Notes under the pieces: model-generated | What the model was told of the DNA's origin: nothing | Database searches by the model: none | The model's input: only the letters and a program-made list of their open reading frames with translations | Shown here: in pieces, positions 29,991 to 40,891 of the stretch | Numbering within the stretch: position 1 is the stretch's first letter | How the letters are laid out: every line of letters starts with the position of its first letter | Assembly: GCA_001770775.1 (NCBI GenBank) | Contig: MESA01000011.1 | Coordinates: 51,502-115,501, forward strand | DNA length: 64,000 nt | Origin: Burkholderiales bacterium RIFCSPHIGHO2_12_FULL_63_20 | GTDB lineage: Bacteria > Pseudomonadota > Gammaproteobacteria > Burkholderiales > Burkholderiaceae_C | Direction: 5' to 3' | Position numbers and translations under genes: made by a program

Positions 29991-31118
29991 ATGCCCTTGC
30001 TCATGATGCCTACCCGCTCTGTCCTTCCCTGCCTGATGGCCTTGTGCACTGCGGGGATCGGGCTGTCAGCGGCGCAGGCTCAGGCGGTTGCCATTGCGCC
30101 CCGCCCAGCCACGGCTGACGAGGTCCACCAGCGCTGTGTGAAGCAGGTGGATCCCGCCTTGCGGCTGGCCTGCTATGACCAGCTGTTCGCCCCTCGCTCG
30201 GCCGACCCGCTGACGGCGCCGGCGACGCCGTCCGCAGGGGTCACCGAGGCCGCAGCCCCCATCGTGGCGCCCCCACCCGCCGTCAGCCTGCCCCCCGCCA
30301 GCGCCCTGTCGTCCTTCTGGGAGCTGCGCCGCAGCGACAAGCGCAAGGCCTTTGTGGTGCGCACCTTCCAGCCCAACTACCTGCTGCCGCTGCACGTGAC
30401 CAGCGACATCAACCGCCAGCCGACGAGCCCGACGCGCGGTGCCGCGCCCCTGCGCCCCAACTACAAAGGGGTGGAGGCGAAGATGCAGATTTCGCTGCGC
30501 GTGAAAGTGGCCGAAGACCTGCTGTTGCCCGGCGCCGACCTGTGGGCGAGCTACACGCAACGCTCGATGTGGCAGGTGTGGAACCAGGCCGACTCGGCCC
30601 CCTTCCGCAGCTCCGACTATCAGCCCGAACTGAAGTATGTGGTGCCGGTGCCCGATGGGATGAGCACGCTGCCTTGGGGTTGGTCGTGGCGGATGGTGGA
30701 CGTGGGATTTGCCCACCAGTCCAACGGCCAGAGCGTGCCGCTGTCGCGCAGCTGGAACCGTCTGTATGCCGGCACGGCCTTCGAGCGTGGCGATCTGAGC
30801 CTGCTGGTGCGCGTCAACCGCCGCCCGCGTGAAGGCTCGCAAGACGACAACCCGGACCTGACCCGCTACGTGGGCAACACCGAGCTCACAGCGGCTTGGG
30901 TGCCCGGGCTCTCCACGGCCAGCCTGACCTGGCGCCTGCACCCCAAGAACCTGCAAAACGGCTCGCTGCAACTGGACTGGACCTACCCGGTGGTCCGCAG
31001 TGAGCCGCAGGGCCTGCGCTGGTACCTGCAGCTGTTCACCGGCTATGGCGAATCGCTGCTGGACTACAACCACCGCCAGACGAGCCTGGGACTGGGCCTG
31101 AGCCTGTTCCAGTTCTGA
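29991..31118 (+). CDS. pldA: Outer-membrane phospholipase A
   Basis: 375-aa OMPLA. A signal peptide (1-31, ending AQAQA) is followed by an N-terminal Cys-containing segment common in the betaproteobacterial branch (CVKQVDPALRLACYDQLF) and the beta-barrel. The catalytic residues H242, S244 and N256 keep exactly the spacing of E. coli OMPLA (142/144/156), in FAHQSNGQS and RSWNR. The protein ends in Phe, as outer-membrane barrels do. It hydrolyses phospholipids displaced to the outer leaflet. The stop is 7 bases from that of the convergent comB-like gene. Confidence 0.93.
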   Translation: MPLLMMPTRSVLPCLMALCTAGIGLSAAQAQAVAIAPRPATADEVHQRCVKQVDPALRLACYDQLFAPRSADPLTAPATPSAGVTEAAAPIVAPPPAVSLPPASALSSFWELRRSDKRKAFVVRTFQPNYLLPLHVTSDINRQPTSPTRGAAPLRPNYKGVEAKMQISLRVKVAEDLLLPGADLWASYTQRSMWQVWNQADSAPFRSSDYQPELKYVVPVPDGMSTLPWGWSWRMVDVGFAHQSNGQSVPLSRSWNRLYAGTAFERGDLSLLVRVNRRPREGSQDDNPDLTRYVGNTELTAAWVPGLSTASLTWRLHPKNLQNGSLQLDWTYPVVRSEPQGLRWYLQLFTGYGESLLDYNHRQTSLGLGLSLFQF

Positions 31119-31125
31119 CGGGCGT

Positions 31126-31851
31126 TCAGATGGTGGCGACGGGGCGCAGCACCCCGCCCACCAGTTGTGGCACCACGCTGCACACGCTTTTGCGCGCGGC
31201 ATAGTCCAGCTCGTCGGGCAGGCCTTTGTCGAGCATGCGCTGGCCCACACGGGCCGCGTTGAAGCAGGCACGGGCATCGGTGGCGGCGTGCATCCATTCG
31301 GCGGCACGCGCGGCATCGGTCAGGTCGCGCACTCCAGCCTGGCGGAACAGCGACACCAGGTAGCCAGCGCCATAAAAATCTTCGAGGTTGAAGCGGTCGG
31401 CCGAGCCCGAGCACACCACCAGGATGGTGTCGTTGGGGTGGTGGCGCGCCACATGAGCCACCACCGCCTGGGCATTGAGCAGCGCCGCCGCGTACACCTG
31501 CGCGGCGCCTTGCGAGCGGGTGAGTGCCACGGTGCCATTGGTGGTGGCGTAGATCAGCCGCCCTTGCGCGGGCAGGCGCGCCAGGACGGCCAGAGGCGTG
31601 GCCGGCGCGAAGCCGCTCAGCGTTTCGGCGTACAGCTCACCGGCCAGCAGGTGGGGGTGATCGCCTTGCTGCTGCGCGAGCGCGCGGGCCGCATCCCCAT
31701 CGAGCGCGGGCCACACTTCGCTGGCCCCTTCGGACAAGGCCGCCACGATGGTGGTGGTGGCAAACAGGATGTCGAGCACGATGACGACCTTGCCGTCCAG
31801 GCGCTGGCCATCGAGCTCTTCCTTCTTCATCAACACATGGAGTTTGCGCAT
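31126..31851 (-). CDS. ComB-family 2-phosphosulfolactate phosphatase-like protein
   Basis: 241-aa protein of the ComB family (phosphosulfolactate phosphatase of coenzyme M biosynthesis in methanogens). Family motifs are VVIVLDILFATTTIVAAL, the TTNGT segment and VVCSGSADRFNLEDFYGAGYLV. Bacterial members are widespread without coenzyme M, so the true substrate is unknown. It lies 6 bases downstream of the PaaI-type thioesterase gene, in an operon with an acyl-CoA dehydrogenase. Confidence 0.8.
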   Translation of the reverse strand: MRKLHVLMKKEELDGQRLDGKVVIVLDILFATTTIVAALSEGASEVWPALDGDAARALAQQQGDHPHLLAGELYAETLSGFAPATPLAVLARLPAQGRLIYATTNGTVALTRSQGAAQVYAAALLNAQAVVAHVARHHPNDTILVVCSGSADRFNLEDFYGAGYLVSLFRQAGVRDLTDAARAAEWMHAATDARACFNAARVGQRMLDKGLPDELDYAARKSVCSVVPQLVGGVLRPVATI

Positions 31852-31857
31852 GCGGCC

Positions 31858-32400
31858 TCACTCGGTGGGGGTGGTGGGCGCATCGGCCTCAGGGGGTGGC
31901 TCATGCAGACGCCCATGCACATGTCCGCCCGAGGGCGGCTCCACCGGCTTGACGATGGCGAACACGCCACTGGCGCGCAGGATCTTGCGCTCGCCCACCT
32001 TGAGGTGACAGCTGGCAAAGGCCATGCGTGCGCCGATGCGGTCAATGTCGACATGGCACTCGATCCAGTCGCCCAGGTGCGCGATGCCGATGAAATCGGT
32101 GCTCAGGCTGGCCGTGACCACCGCCAGCGGGCCGCCCCGCACATGGTTGACGGCGTAACCCAACCCAGAATCGGCCAATGTCACCAGCAGCCCCCCGTGC
32201 GGATGCCCGCGCAGGTTCATGTGCGGTGACTGCAGACGCATGCCCAGGATGGGGGTGCCACCCGGCACGTCCTTCCAGTAGATCGGGCCGCACAGGCCGA
32301 TGAAGGTGTCGGAATCGGCGTGAAACGGCACGAAGCCTGCGGGCACATCCTGCACAGCTGCAGGGGACGGAGCGTGAGAAGGGGCGGCAGGCGTGCTCAT
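31858..32400 (-). CDS. PaaI family hotdog thioesterase
   Basis: 180-aa single-hotdog protein. The signature HMNLRGHPHGGLLVTLADSGLGYA (residues about 60-83), with the HGG loop and the acidic catalytic residue in the following helix, defines the PaaI/YdiI group. Polar tails extend on both ends. It is 5 bases downstream of the acyl-CoA dehydrogenase gene, so hydrolysis of CoA esters from that pathway is likely. Confidence 0.85.
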   Translation of the reverse strand: MSTPAAPSHAPSPAAVQDVPAGFVPFHADSDTFIGLCGPIYWKDVPGGTPILGMRLQSPHMNLRGHPHGGLLVTLADSGLGYAVNHVRGGPLAVVTASLSTDFIGIAHLGDWIECHVDIDRIGARMAFASCHLKVGERKILRASGVFAIVKPVEPPSGGHVHGRLHEPPPEADAPTTPTE

Positions 32401-32405
32401 GCGGG

Positions 32406-34205
<1,800 letters not shown>

Positions 34206-34239
34206 GCGGAGTCGTCCTTCAGGGTATCGCACACCAGAA

Positions 34240-34254
34240 TTCTGCATTGCAGAA
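34240..34254. promoter_or_regulatory. Operator palindrome 1 (TTCTGC-ATT-GCAGAA)
   Basis: A perfect 15-bp palindrome, 35 bases upstream of the acyl-CoA dehydrogenase ATG. The size and spacing match IclR-type operators; the regulator encoded at 29124 is the candidate. Confidence 0.65.
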
Positions 34255-34381
34255 CATCTGATCGTAATTCAGAATTTGCCGATGCATGATCGCCCGCCCA
34301 CCCCTTGGCCGTCAACCAATGGGAAACCCCTAATTACAGGGCGAACGACGCGCAGTAACCTGATTCTGATTTTCAATACGA

Positions 34382-34400
34382 TGTTCTGCTGTGCGGAACA
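34382..34400. promoter_or_regulatory. Operator palindrome 2 (TGTTCTGC-TGT-GCGGAACA)
   Basis: A 19-bp palindrome with one mismatched pair, 34 bases upstream of the fadB ATG. Its left half and spacer are identical to the site upstream of livH. Confidence 0.65.
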
Positions 34401-34434
34401 CCCCATTGACCCCAGAAGCAGGAGTTCAGCGAGC

Positions 34435-36525
34435 ATGAGCAGCGCGTCCTATTCACTGCATGGCCCCGTGGCCGTGATCACCCTCGACAACCCGCCGGTC
34501 AACGGCCTCGGTCTGGCCCTGCGCCAGGCCATCGTGGCGGGCATTGATGCCGCCGCGAGCGACCCGGCCGTGCAGGCCGTGGTGCTGATCGGCAATGAGC
34601 GCTTCTTCTCGGGCGGCGCCGATGTGCGCGAGTTCGGCACGCCCAAGGCCATGCAGGAGCCCACGCTGCTGACCGTCATCCGCACGATCGAGCGCAGCCC
34701 CAAGCCGGTGATCGCTGCCGTCAGTGGCGTGTGCATGGGCGGTGGCCTGGAGCTGGCCCTGGGCTGCCACTTCCGCATTGCCCACACCGAAGCCACCGTG
34801 GCCCTGCCCGAGGTCAAGCTGGGCCTGCTGCCCGGTGCCGGCGGCACGCAGCGCCTGCCCCGCGTGGTCGGCCTGGAAACCGCGCTGAACATGATCGTTT
34901 CGGGGGCGCAGGTGCCGGTGACGCAGTTGAAGGACACGGCCTTGTTTGACGAGGTCGTCACCAGCGAACTGCTGCCCGCCGCCCTGGCGCTGGCCCACAA
35001 GGTGGTCAGCGAAGGCCGCGGCCTGCCGCGCGTGCGTGACCGCCAGGTGAACGAGCCCAACGCCGAGGCCTTCCTGCAATTCGCCCGCAACACCGTGGGC
35101 GCGATGTCCAAGCAGTTCCCCGCGCCGCTCAAGTGCCTGGAAGCCGTGGCTGCCTCGGTCAGCAAGCCGTTTGACGAAGGCCAGAAGGTCGAGCGTGAAG
35201 GCTTCCTGGCCCTGATGCAGACGCCCGAGTCGCGCGCGCTGCGTCATGTGTTTGCCGCCGAGCGCGCCGCCAGCAAGATCAGCGACGTGCCGGCCGACAC
35301 GCCCACGCGTGCCATCGCCAAGGTGGGCGTGATCGGCGCCGGCACCATGGGCGGCGGCATTGCGATGAACTTCCTCAACGCCGGCATCCCCGTCGTCATG
35401 CTGGAAACCCAGGCCGCAGCGCTGGAGCGCGGCGTGGGCACCATCCGCAAGAACTACGAGAACTCGCTCAAAAAGGGCAAGCTCACGCAAGACAAGCTCG
35501 ATGCCCGCATGGCCTTGTTGCAGCCCACGCTGGACTACGCCGACCTGTCGGACGTGGCCCTGGTGATCGAGGCCGTGTTCGAGGAGATGGGCGTCAAGCA
35601 GCAGGTGTTTGAAAAGCTCGACAGCGTCTGCAAACCCGGCGCCATCCTCGCGTCCAACACCTCCACGCTCGATCTCAATCAGATCGCCGCCTTCACCAAG
35701 CGCCCGCAAGACGTCGTCGGCCTGCACTTCTTCAGCCCGGCCAACGTGATGCGCCTGCTGGAAGTGGTGCGCGGCGAGGCCACCGCCAAGGACGTGCTGG
35801 CCACGTCCATGAAGCTGGCCAAGACCATCAAGAAGCAGGCCGTCGTCTCGGGGGTGTGCGATGGTTTCATCGGCAACCGCATGGTGGCGCGCTATGGCCA
35901 GGCGGCCCACGATCTGGTCGTGGCCGGCGCCCTGCCCCAGCAGGTGGACAAGGCGCTGGAGAAGTTCGGCTTCGCCATGGGCCCCTTCCGCATGGGCGAC
36001 CTGGCCGGCCTGGACATTGGCTGGGCGATCCGCAAGCGCCGCAATGCCGAGGCTCCCTCTGAGGCCAAGCCCAATGTGGCCGACGCGCTGTGCGAGGCCG
36101 GGCGCTTTGGCCAGAAGACCGGCGCTGGCTGGTACCGCTACATCCCCGGCAACCGCGTGGCCCAGCCCGACCCCGTGGTGGCAGAGACGATCACGCAGTT
36201 CCGCGCCGCCCACGGCGTCACGCCGCGCGCCATCAGCGACGAAGAGATCATCGAGCGCTGCGTCTATGCCCTGGTCAATGAGGGTGCACGCATTGTCGAA
36301 GAAGGCATCGCCGAACGCGCCTCCGATGTGGACATCGTCTACCTGAACGGCTATGGCTTCCCGCTGCACCGCGGTGGCCCGATGCTCTACGCCGACCAGG
36401 TGGGCATCGTCAATGTCGAGCGCGCGCTCCAGCGCATCGCGGCCGAGCCGGGCGCCGATGTCGCCTTCTGGACGCCCGCCGCCCTCCTGTCCCGTCTGGC
36501 TGCGGCCAACGAGACCTTCAACTGA
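34435..36525 (+). CDS. Bifunctional enoyl-CoA hydratase / 3-hydroxyacyl-CoA dehydrogenase
   Basis: 696-aa FadB/FadJ-type enzyme for two beta-oxidation steps. The N-terminal crotonase domain has the oxyanion loop [18 protein letters not shown] and the catalytic Glu in [19 protein letters not shown]. The NAD domain has [16 protein letters not shown], and two C-terminal 3HCDH domains follow. The ATG at 34435 has AGGAG about 10 bases upstream; a much longer open frame upstream overlaps the promoter and is not real. First gene of a six-gene operon. Confidence 0.93.
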   Translation: MSSASYSLHGPVAVITLDNPPVNGLGLALRQAIVAGIDAAASDPAVQAVVLIGNERFFSGGADVREFGTPKAMQEPTLLTVIRTIERSPKPVIAAVSGVCMGGGLELALGCHFRIAHTEATVALPEVKLGLLPGAGGTQRLPRVVGLETALNMIVSGAQVPVTQLKDTALFDEVVTSELLPAALALAHKVVSEGRGLPRVRDRQVNEPNAEAFLQFARNTVGAMSKQFPAPLKCLEAVAASVSKPFDEGQKVEREGFLALMQTPESRALRHVFAAERAASKISDVPADTPTRAIAKVGVIGAGTMGGGIAMNFLNAGIPVVMLETQAAALERGVGTIRKNYENSLKKGKLTQDKLDARMALLQPTLDYADLSDVALVIEAVFEEMGVKQQVFEKLDSVCKPGAILASNTSTLDLNQIAAFTKRPQDVVGLHFFSPANVMRLLEVVRGEATAKDVLATSMKLAKTIKKQAVVSGVCDGFIGNRMVARYGQAAHDLVVAGALPQQVDKALEKFGFAMGPFRMGDLAGLDIGWAIRKRRNAEAPSEAKPNVADALCEAGRFGQKTGAGWYRYIPGNRVAQPDPVVAETITQFRAAHGVTPRAISDEEIIERCVYALVNEGARIVEEGIAERASDVDIVYLNGYGFPLHRGGPMLYADQVGIVNVERALQRIAAEPGADVAFWTPAALLSRLAAANETFN

Positions 36526-36546
36526 TGCACTGACAAGGAAGACCAC

Positions 36547-37725
36547 GTGACTGAAGCCGTCATTGTTTCCACCGCCCGCACGGGCCTGGCCAAGTCCTGG
36601 AAGGGCGCCCTCAACATGACCTACGGCCCCACGCTGGGCGGCCATGCCGTGCAGCACGCCGTGGCGCGCGCCGGCATCGACCCGGCCGAGGTTGAAGACG
36701 TCATCATGGGCGGCACCTTCGGCGAAGGCACCACCGGCGGCAACGTCGCCCGCCAGATCGCGCTGCGTGCCGGCCTGCCCGTCACCACCGCCGGCATGAC
36801 CGTCAACCGTTTCTGCTCCTCGGGCCTGCAGACCATTGCCCTGGCCGCGCAGCGCATCATCGCCAGCGAAGGCCAGGTGTATGTGGCCGGTGGCGTCGAG
36901 AGCATCTCGTGCGTGCAAAACGAGGCGAACACCCACATGCGCCGCGACCCCTGGCTGGTCGAGCACAAGCCCGAGATCTACTGGAGCATGCTGCAGACCG
37001 CCGAGCAGGTGGCCAAGCGCTACAACATCAGCAAGGAAGCGCAAGACGAGTACGGCGTGCGCAGCCAGCTGCGTGCCGCCGCCGCCCAGGCCGCCGGCCT
37101 GTTCAAGGACGAGATCGCCCCGATGACGACCACCATGGGCGTGGTCGACAAGGCCACCGGCCGCCTCACCACGCGTGAAGTGGTGCTGGACCGCGACGAA
37201 GGCATCCGCCCAGACACCACGCTGGAAGCCGTGTCCAAGATCCGCGCCGCCCTGCCCGGTGGCGTGGTCACGGCCGGCAACGCCAGCCAGTTCTCCGACG
37301 GCGCCTCGGCCTGCGTGCTGATGGACCGCCAGCTCGCCGAGGTGCGCGGCCTGCAGCCCCTGGGCATCTTCCGCGGCTTTGCCGTGGCCGGTTGTGAGCC
37401 CGATGAAATGGGCATCGGCCCGGTGTTCGCCATCCCCAAGCTGCTCAAAAAAGCCGGCCTGAAGGTCGAGGACATCGGCCTGTGGGAGCTGAACGAAGCC
37501 TTTGCCGTGCAGGTGCTGTACTGCCGCGACAAGCTGGGCATTCCCGACGAGCGCCTGAACGTCAACGGCGGCGCCATCGCGGTGGGCCACCCCTATGGCG
37601 TCTCGGGCTCGCGCCTGACGGGCCACGCCCTGATCGAGGGCAAGCGCCGTGGCGTCAAGTACGTGGTGGTGACCATGTGCATCGGCGGTGGCCAAGGTGC
37701 CGCCGGCCTGTTTGAAGTCTGCTGA
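36547..37725 (+). CDS. Acetyl-CoA C-acyltransferase (thiolase)
   Basis: 392-aa thiolase that cleaves 3-ketoacyl-CoA. The nucleophilic Cys is in [10 protein letters not shown], the His in [11 protein letters not shown] and the second Cys in [10 protein letters not shown]. The start is a GTG at 36547, supported by an AGGAA-type site about 9 bases upstream. It is 21 bases behind fadB and completes beta-oxidation with it. Confidence 0.93.
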   Translation: MTEAVIVSTARTGLAKSWKGALNMTYGPTLGGHAVQHAVARAGIDPAEVEDVIMGGTFGEGTTGGNVARQIALRAGLPVTTAGMTVNRFCSSGLQTIALAAQRIIASEGQVYVAGGVESISCVQNEANTHMRRDPWLVEHKPEIYWSMLQTAEQVAKRYNISKEAQDEYGVRSQLRAAAAQAAGLFKDEIAPMTTTMGVVDKATGRLTTREVVLDRDEGIRPDTTLEAVSKIRAALPGGVVTAGNASQFSDGASACVLMDRQLAEVRGLQPLGIFRGFAVAGCEPDEMGIGPVFAIPKLLKKAGLKVEDIGLWELNEAFAVQVLYCRDKLGIPDERLNVNGGAIAVGHPYGVSGSRLTGHALIEGKRRGVKYVVVTMCIGGGQGAAGLFEVC

Positions 37726-37741
37726 ATCAAAGGATCACACC

Positions 37742-38515
37742 ATGAGCGTGAAAGCATTGTTTGACCTGACGGGCCAGGTGGCCCTGATCACCGGCGGCTC
37801 GCGCGGCCTGGGCCTGCAGATGGCCGAAGCCTTGGGCGAACTGGGCGCCAAGCTGGCCATCACCGCCCGCAAGGCCGATGAACTGGCCGAAGCCAAGACC
37901 CACCTCGAAGGCCTGGGCTACGAGGTGCTGACCGTCGTCAACGACCTGCAGAAACTCGACCAGATCCCGGCCATGGTGGACCAGGTGGTGAGCCACTACG
38001 GCACCATCGACATCCTGGTCAACAACGCCGGCGCCACCTGGGGTGCCAAGGCCGAGGAGTACCCGGACGAGGCCTGGCACAAGGTCATGGGCCTGAACGT
38101 CGATGCGCCCTTCTTCCTCTCGCGCGAGGTGGGCCGCCGCTGCATGATCCCCCAGGGCCACGGCAACATCATCGTCACCGCCTCGGTCGCGGGCCTCAAG
38201 GGCACGCCCCCGGGCATGAACACGATCGCCTACAACACCTCCAAGGCGGCAGCCATCCACTTCGCCAAGACGCTGGCATCCGAGTGGGGCCACTACGGCA
38301 TCCGGGTCAACGCCATCTGCCCGGGCTTCTTCCCCACCAAGCTGGCCAGCGGACTGATCGACAAGCTGGGCGACACCCTGGTGGCGCGCACGCCGCTGCG
38401 CCGCCTCGGTGGCGACGAAGACCTCAAGGGCACGGTGGCCTTCCTGGCCTCCAACGCCTCGCGTCACATCACGGGCCAGGCCATCGTGGTGGACGGCGGC
38501 GCCAGCGTCATCTGA
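37742..38515 (+). CDS. SDR family oxidoreductase
   Basis: 257-aa short-chain dehydrogenase with the nucleotide motif TGGSRGLGLQ, NNAGA and the catalytic S-Y-K (Ser in TASVAG, YNTSKAA). In context it may reduce a ketoacyl-CoA, comparable to LvaD, which reduces levulinyl-CoA to 4-hydroxyvaleryl-CoA in Pseudomonas putida. The ATG at 37742 lies 16 bases after the thiolase stop. Which carbonyl it reduces is inference. Confidence 0.88.
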   Translation: MSVKALFDLTGQVALITGGSRGLGLQMAEALGELGAKLAITARKADELAEAKTHLEGLGYEVLTVVNDLQKLDQIPAMVDQVVSHYGTIDILVNNAGATWGAKAEEYPDEAWHKVMGLNVDAPFFLSREVGRRCMIPQGHGNIIVTASVAGLKGTPPGMNTIAYNTSKAAAIHFAKTLASEWGHYGIRVNAICPGFFPTKLASGLIDKLGDTLVARTPLRRLGGDEDLKGTVAFLASNASRHITGQAIVVDGGASVI

Positions 38516-38530
38516 GGACGGGATCACGCG

Positions 38531-39616
38531 ATGAGCTCGACGGCAGACAGCACCTACGTGGGCACCCGCCCCGTCTCGCCCCAGCATGCCTTTGACGAAG
38601 GCAAGCTGGCCGCCTTCATCCGCGACCAGGTGACGAACTTTCAAGGCGCGTTGACGGTGTCGCAGTTCAAGGGCGGGCAGTCCAACCCGACCTTCCTGGT
38701 GCAGGCCGGCACGCAGCAGTATGTGCTGCGGCGCAAGCCGCCCGGGGTGCTGCTGCCCTCGGCCCATGCCGTGGACCGCGAGTTCAAGGTCATCAGCGCG
38801 CTGGCCGGCACCGATGTGCCGGTGGCCAAGGCCCATGCACTGTGCCAGGACCCCGAGGTCATCGGCACCGACTTCTACCTGATGGACTATGTGCCGGGCC
38901 GCATCTTCTGGGACCCGAAGCTGCCGGACGTGCCCGCGCACGAGCGCCCGGCCCTGTACGACGAACTCAACCGCGTGATCGCGGCGCTGCACCGCGTGGA
39001 CGTCCAGGCTGTGGGCCTGGGCGACTACGGCAAGCCCGGCGAGTACCTGGCCCGCCAGGTGGCGCGCTGGACCAAGCAGTACCGCGCAGCCGAGACCGAA
39101 CGCATTGAGGCCGTCGACAACTTGATCGAGTGGTTGCCCGCCAACCTGCCGGTAGGGGACGAAACGTCCATCGTGCACGGTGACTACCGCTTCGACAACG
39201 TCATCTTCCACCCCACCGAGCCGCGCATCCTGGCCGTGCTGGACTGGGAGCTGTCCACCCTGGGTCACCCCCTGGTGGACTTTGCCTACCACTGCATGAC
39301 CTGGCGCATGGACGGCTCGACCGGCCGTGGCCTGGGTGATCTGACGCCTGAGCAGATGGCTCAGATGATGATCCCCTCGGAATCTGACTACGTGCAGCGC
39401 TACTGCGCACGCACCGGCCGCGACGGCATCCCCGAGCGCGACTGGTCGTACTACATGGTCTTCAACATGTTCCGCCTCACCGGCATCTTGCAAGGCGTGA
39501 TGAAGCGCGCCCTGCAAGGCAATGCGGCCAGCGCCGAGGCCCTGGCCACCGGCAAGCGCGCCCGTCCGCTGGCCGAGCAGGCCTGGCGCATGGTCGAGCA
39601 GATGCGCGCGGCCTGA
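38531..39616 (+). CDS. APH-type phosphotransferase, ACAD10/11 N-terminal domain-like
   Basis: 361-aa kinase-like protein. The core motifs are [12 protein letters not shown] (nucleotide loop), RRKPPG, YVPGR, the catalytic [13 protein letters not shown] and the metal-binding [11 protein letters not shown]. It resembles the N-terminal kinase domain of ACAD10/ACAD11 and LvaA, which phosphorylate the 4-hydroxyl of 4-hydroxyacyl-CoA. Next to it is a gene resembling the ACAD11 dehydrogenase domain, so the pair is like a split ACAD11. It is not an aminoglycoside-resistance enzyme in this setting. Confidence 0.88.
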   Translation: MSSTADSTYVGTRPVSPQHAFDEGKLAAFIRDQVTNFQGALTVSQFKGGQSNPTFLVQAGTQQYVLRRKPPGVLLPSAHAVDREFKVISALAGTDVPVAKAHALCQDPEVIGTDFYLMDYVPGRIFWDPKLPDVPAHERPALYDELNRVIAALHRVDVQAVGLGDYGKPGEYLARQVARWTKQYRAAETERIEAVDNLIEWLPANLPVGDETSIVHGDYRFDNVIFHPTEPRILAVLDWELSTLGHPLVDFAYHCMTWRMDGSTGRGLGDLTPEQMAQMMIPSESDYVQRYCARTGRDGIPERDWSYYMVFNMFRLTGILQGVMKRALQGNAASAEALATGKRARPLAEQAWRMVEQMRAA

Positions 39617-39659
39617 TCTTCTCTCCCCCGACACCCCCACCTCATACCGGAGACCCCTG

Positions 39660-40886
39660 ATGGACTTTTCCTACTCCCCCAAAGTCATCGACCTGCAACA
39701 GCGCCTGACGGCCTTCATGGACGAGCACATCTACCCGGCCGAAAGCGTGTACCACGCTGAGGTGGATGCCAACCGCGCCGCCGGCAACGCCTGGTTGCCC
39801 ACGAAGGTGATGGAAGAGCTCAAGGCCAAGGCCCGTGCCGCCGGCCTGTGGAACCTGTTCCTGCCCGAGTCCAAGTACGGCGCCGGCCTGACCAACCTGG
39901 AGTACGCCCCCCTGTGCGAAATCATGGGCCGCTCCCACGTCGCCCCCGAGGCCTTCAACTGCTCGGCGCCCGACACCGGCAACATGGAGACCCTGGTGCG
40001 CTACGCCACCGAGGCCCAGCAGCAGGAATGGCTGCTGCCCCTGCTGGACGGCAAGATCCGCTCGGCCTTTGCGATGACCGAGCCCGATGTGGCCTCGTCG
40101 GACGCCACCAACATCGAAGCGAGCATCGTGCGTGACGGCGACGAGTACGTGATCAACGGCCGCAAGTGGTGGACCTCGGGCGCACCCGACCCGCGCTGCG
40201 AGATCCTGATCTTCATGGGCCAGACCGACCCGAGCAACCCTGACGCCCACAAGCGCCAGTCCATGATCCTGGTGCCGATGAAAACACCGGGCGTCAAGAT
40301 GGAACGCCCCCTGACCGTGTTCGGCTACGACCACGCCCCGCATGGCCACGGTGAAGTCAGCTTCGACAACGTGCGTGTCCCCGTGAGCAATGTGCTGCTG
40401 GGCGAGGGCCGGGGCTTCGAGATCGCCCAAGGCCGCCTTGGCCCCGGCCGCATCCACCACTGCATGCGCCTGATCGGCGTGGCCGAGCGTGCGCTGGAGC
40501 TGATGTGCAAACGCGCCCTGGAGCGCGTGGCCTTCCACCGCCCCATCGCCGACCAGGGTGTGACCCGCGAGCGCATCGCCAATGCCCGCATCATGATCGA
40601 CCAGGCCCGATTCCTGACGCTCAACGCCGCCTACATGATGGACACCGTGGGCAACAAGGTCGCCAAGAAGGAAATCGCCATGATCAAGGTGGCCGCGCCC
40701 ACCATGGCCTGCCAGGTGATCGACTGGGCCATGCAGGTGTACGGCGGTGCCGGCGTGTCCGACGACTTCCCGCTGGCGGCGGCGTATGCCAACTCGCGCA
40801 CCCTGCGCTACGCGGACGGCCCGGACGAGGTCCACCGCAACCAGATCGGCAAGATGGAACTGGCCCGTTATCAGAACAAGGGCTGA
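39660..40886 (+). CDS. Acyl-CoA dehydrogenase, ACAD11-type
   Basis: 408-aa FAD enzyme. Segments [18 protein letters not shown], the [13 protein letters not shown] stretch, [21 protein letters not shown] and [15 protein letters not shown] match the dehydrogenase half of ACAD10/11 closely. In that family the enzyme eliminates phosphate from 4-phosphoacyl-CoA to give an enoyl-CoA, after the kinase has acted. The ATG at 39660 is 43 bases behind the kinase gene. LvaC is the functional counterpart in levulinate catabolism. Confidence 0.9.
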   Translation: MDFSYSPKVIDLQQRLTAFMDEHIYPAESVYHAEVDANRAAGNAWLPTKVMEELKAKARAAGLWNLFLPESKYGAGLTNLEYAPLCEIMGRSHVAPEAFNCSAPDTGNMETLVRYATEAQQQEWLLPLLDGKIRSAFAMTEPDVASSDATNIEASIVRDGDEYVINGRKWWTSGAPDPRCEILIFMGQTDPSNPDAHKRQSMILVPMKTPGVKMERPLTVFGYDHAPHGHGEVSFDNVRVPVSNVLLGEGRGFEIAQGRLGPGRIHHCMRLIGVAERALELMCKRALERVAFHRPIADQGVTRERIANARIMIDQARFLTLNAAYMMDTVGNKVAKKEIAMIKVAAPTMACQVIDWAMQVYGGAGVSDDFPLAAAYANSRTLRYADGPDEVHRNQIGKMELARYQNKG

Positions 40887-40891
40887 ACACG

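Larger units (their letters stand above)
34206..34434. promoter_or_regulatory. Divergent promoter of the acyl-CoA dehydrogenase and fadB operons
   Basis: 229 AT-richer bases with two copies of the same palindrome, one near each operon start (34240-34254 and 34384-34398), and a CAGAATTCTG palindrome at 34235-34244. The symmetric arrangement suggests one regulator controlling both directions. Confidence 0.65.

Noticed and set aside
34453..37695. 1080-codon minus-strand open frame
   Set aside because: It is antisense to the FadB-type and thiolase genes, whose motifs are complete; it arises from GC-rich codon bias and resembles no protein.
38531..39616. Aminoglycoside phosphotransferase (antibiotic resistance)
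   Set aside because: The APH fold is present, but the sequence and neighbours match the ACAD10/11-linked metabolic kinases.
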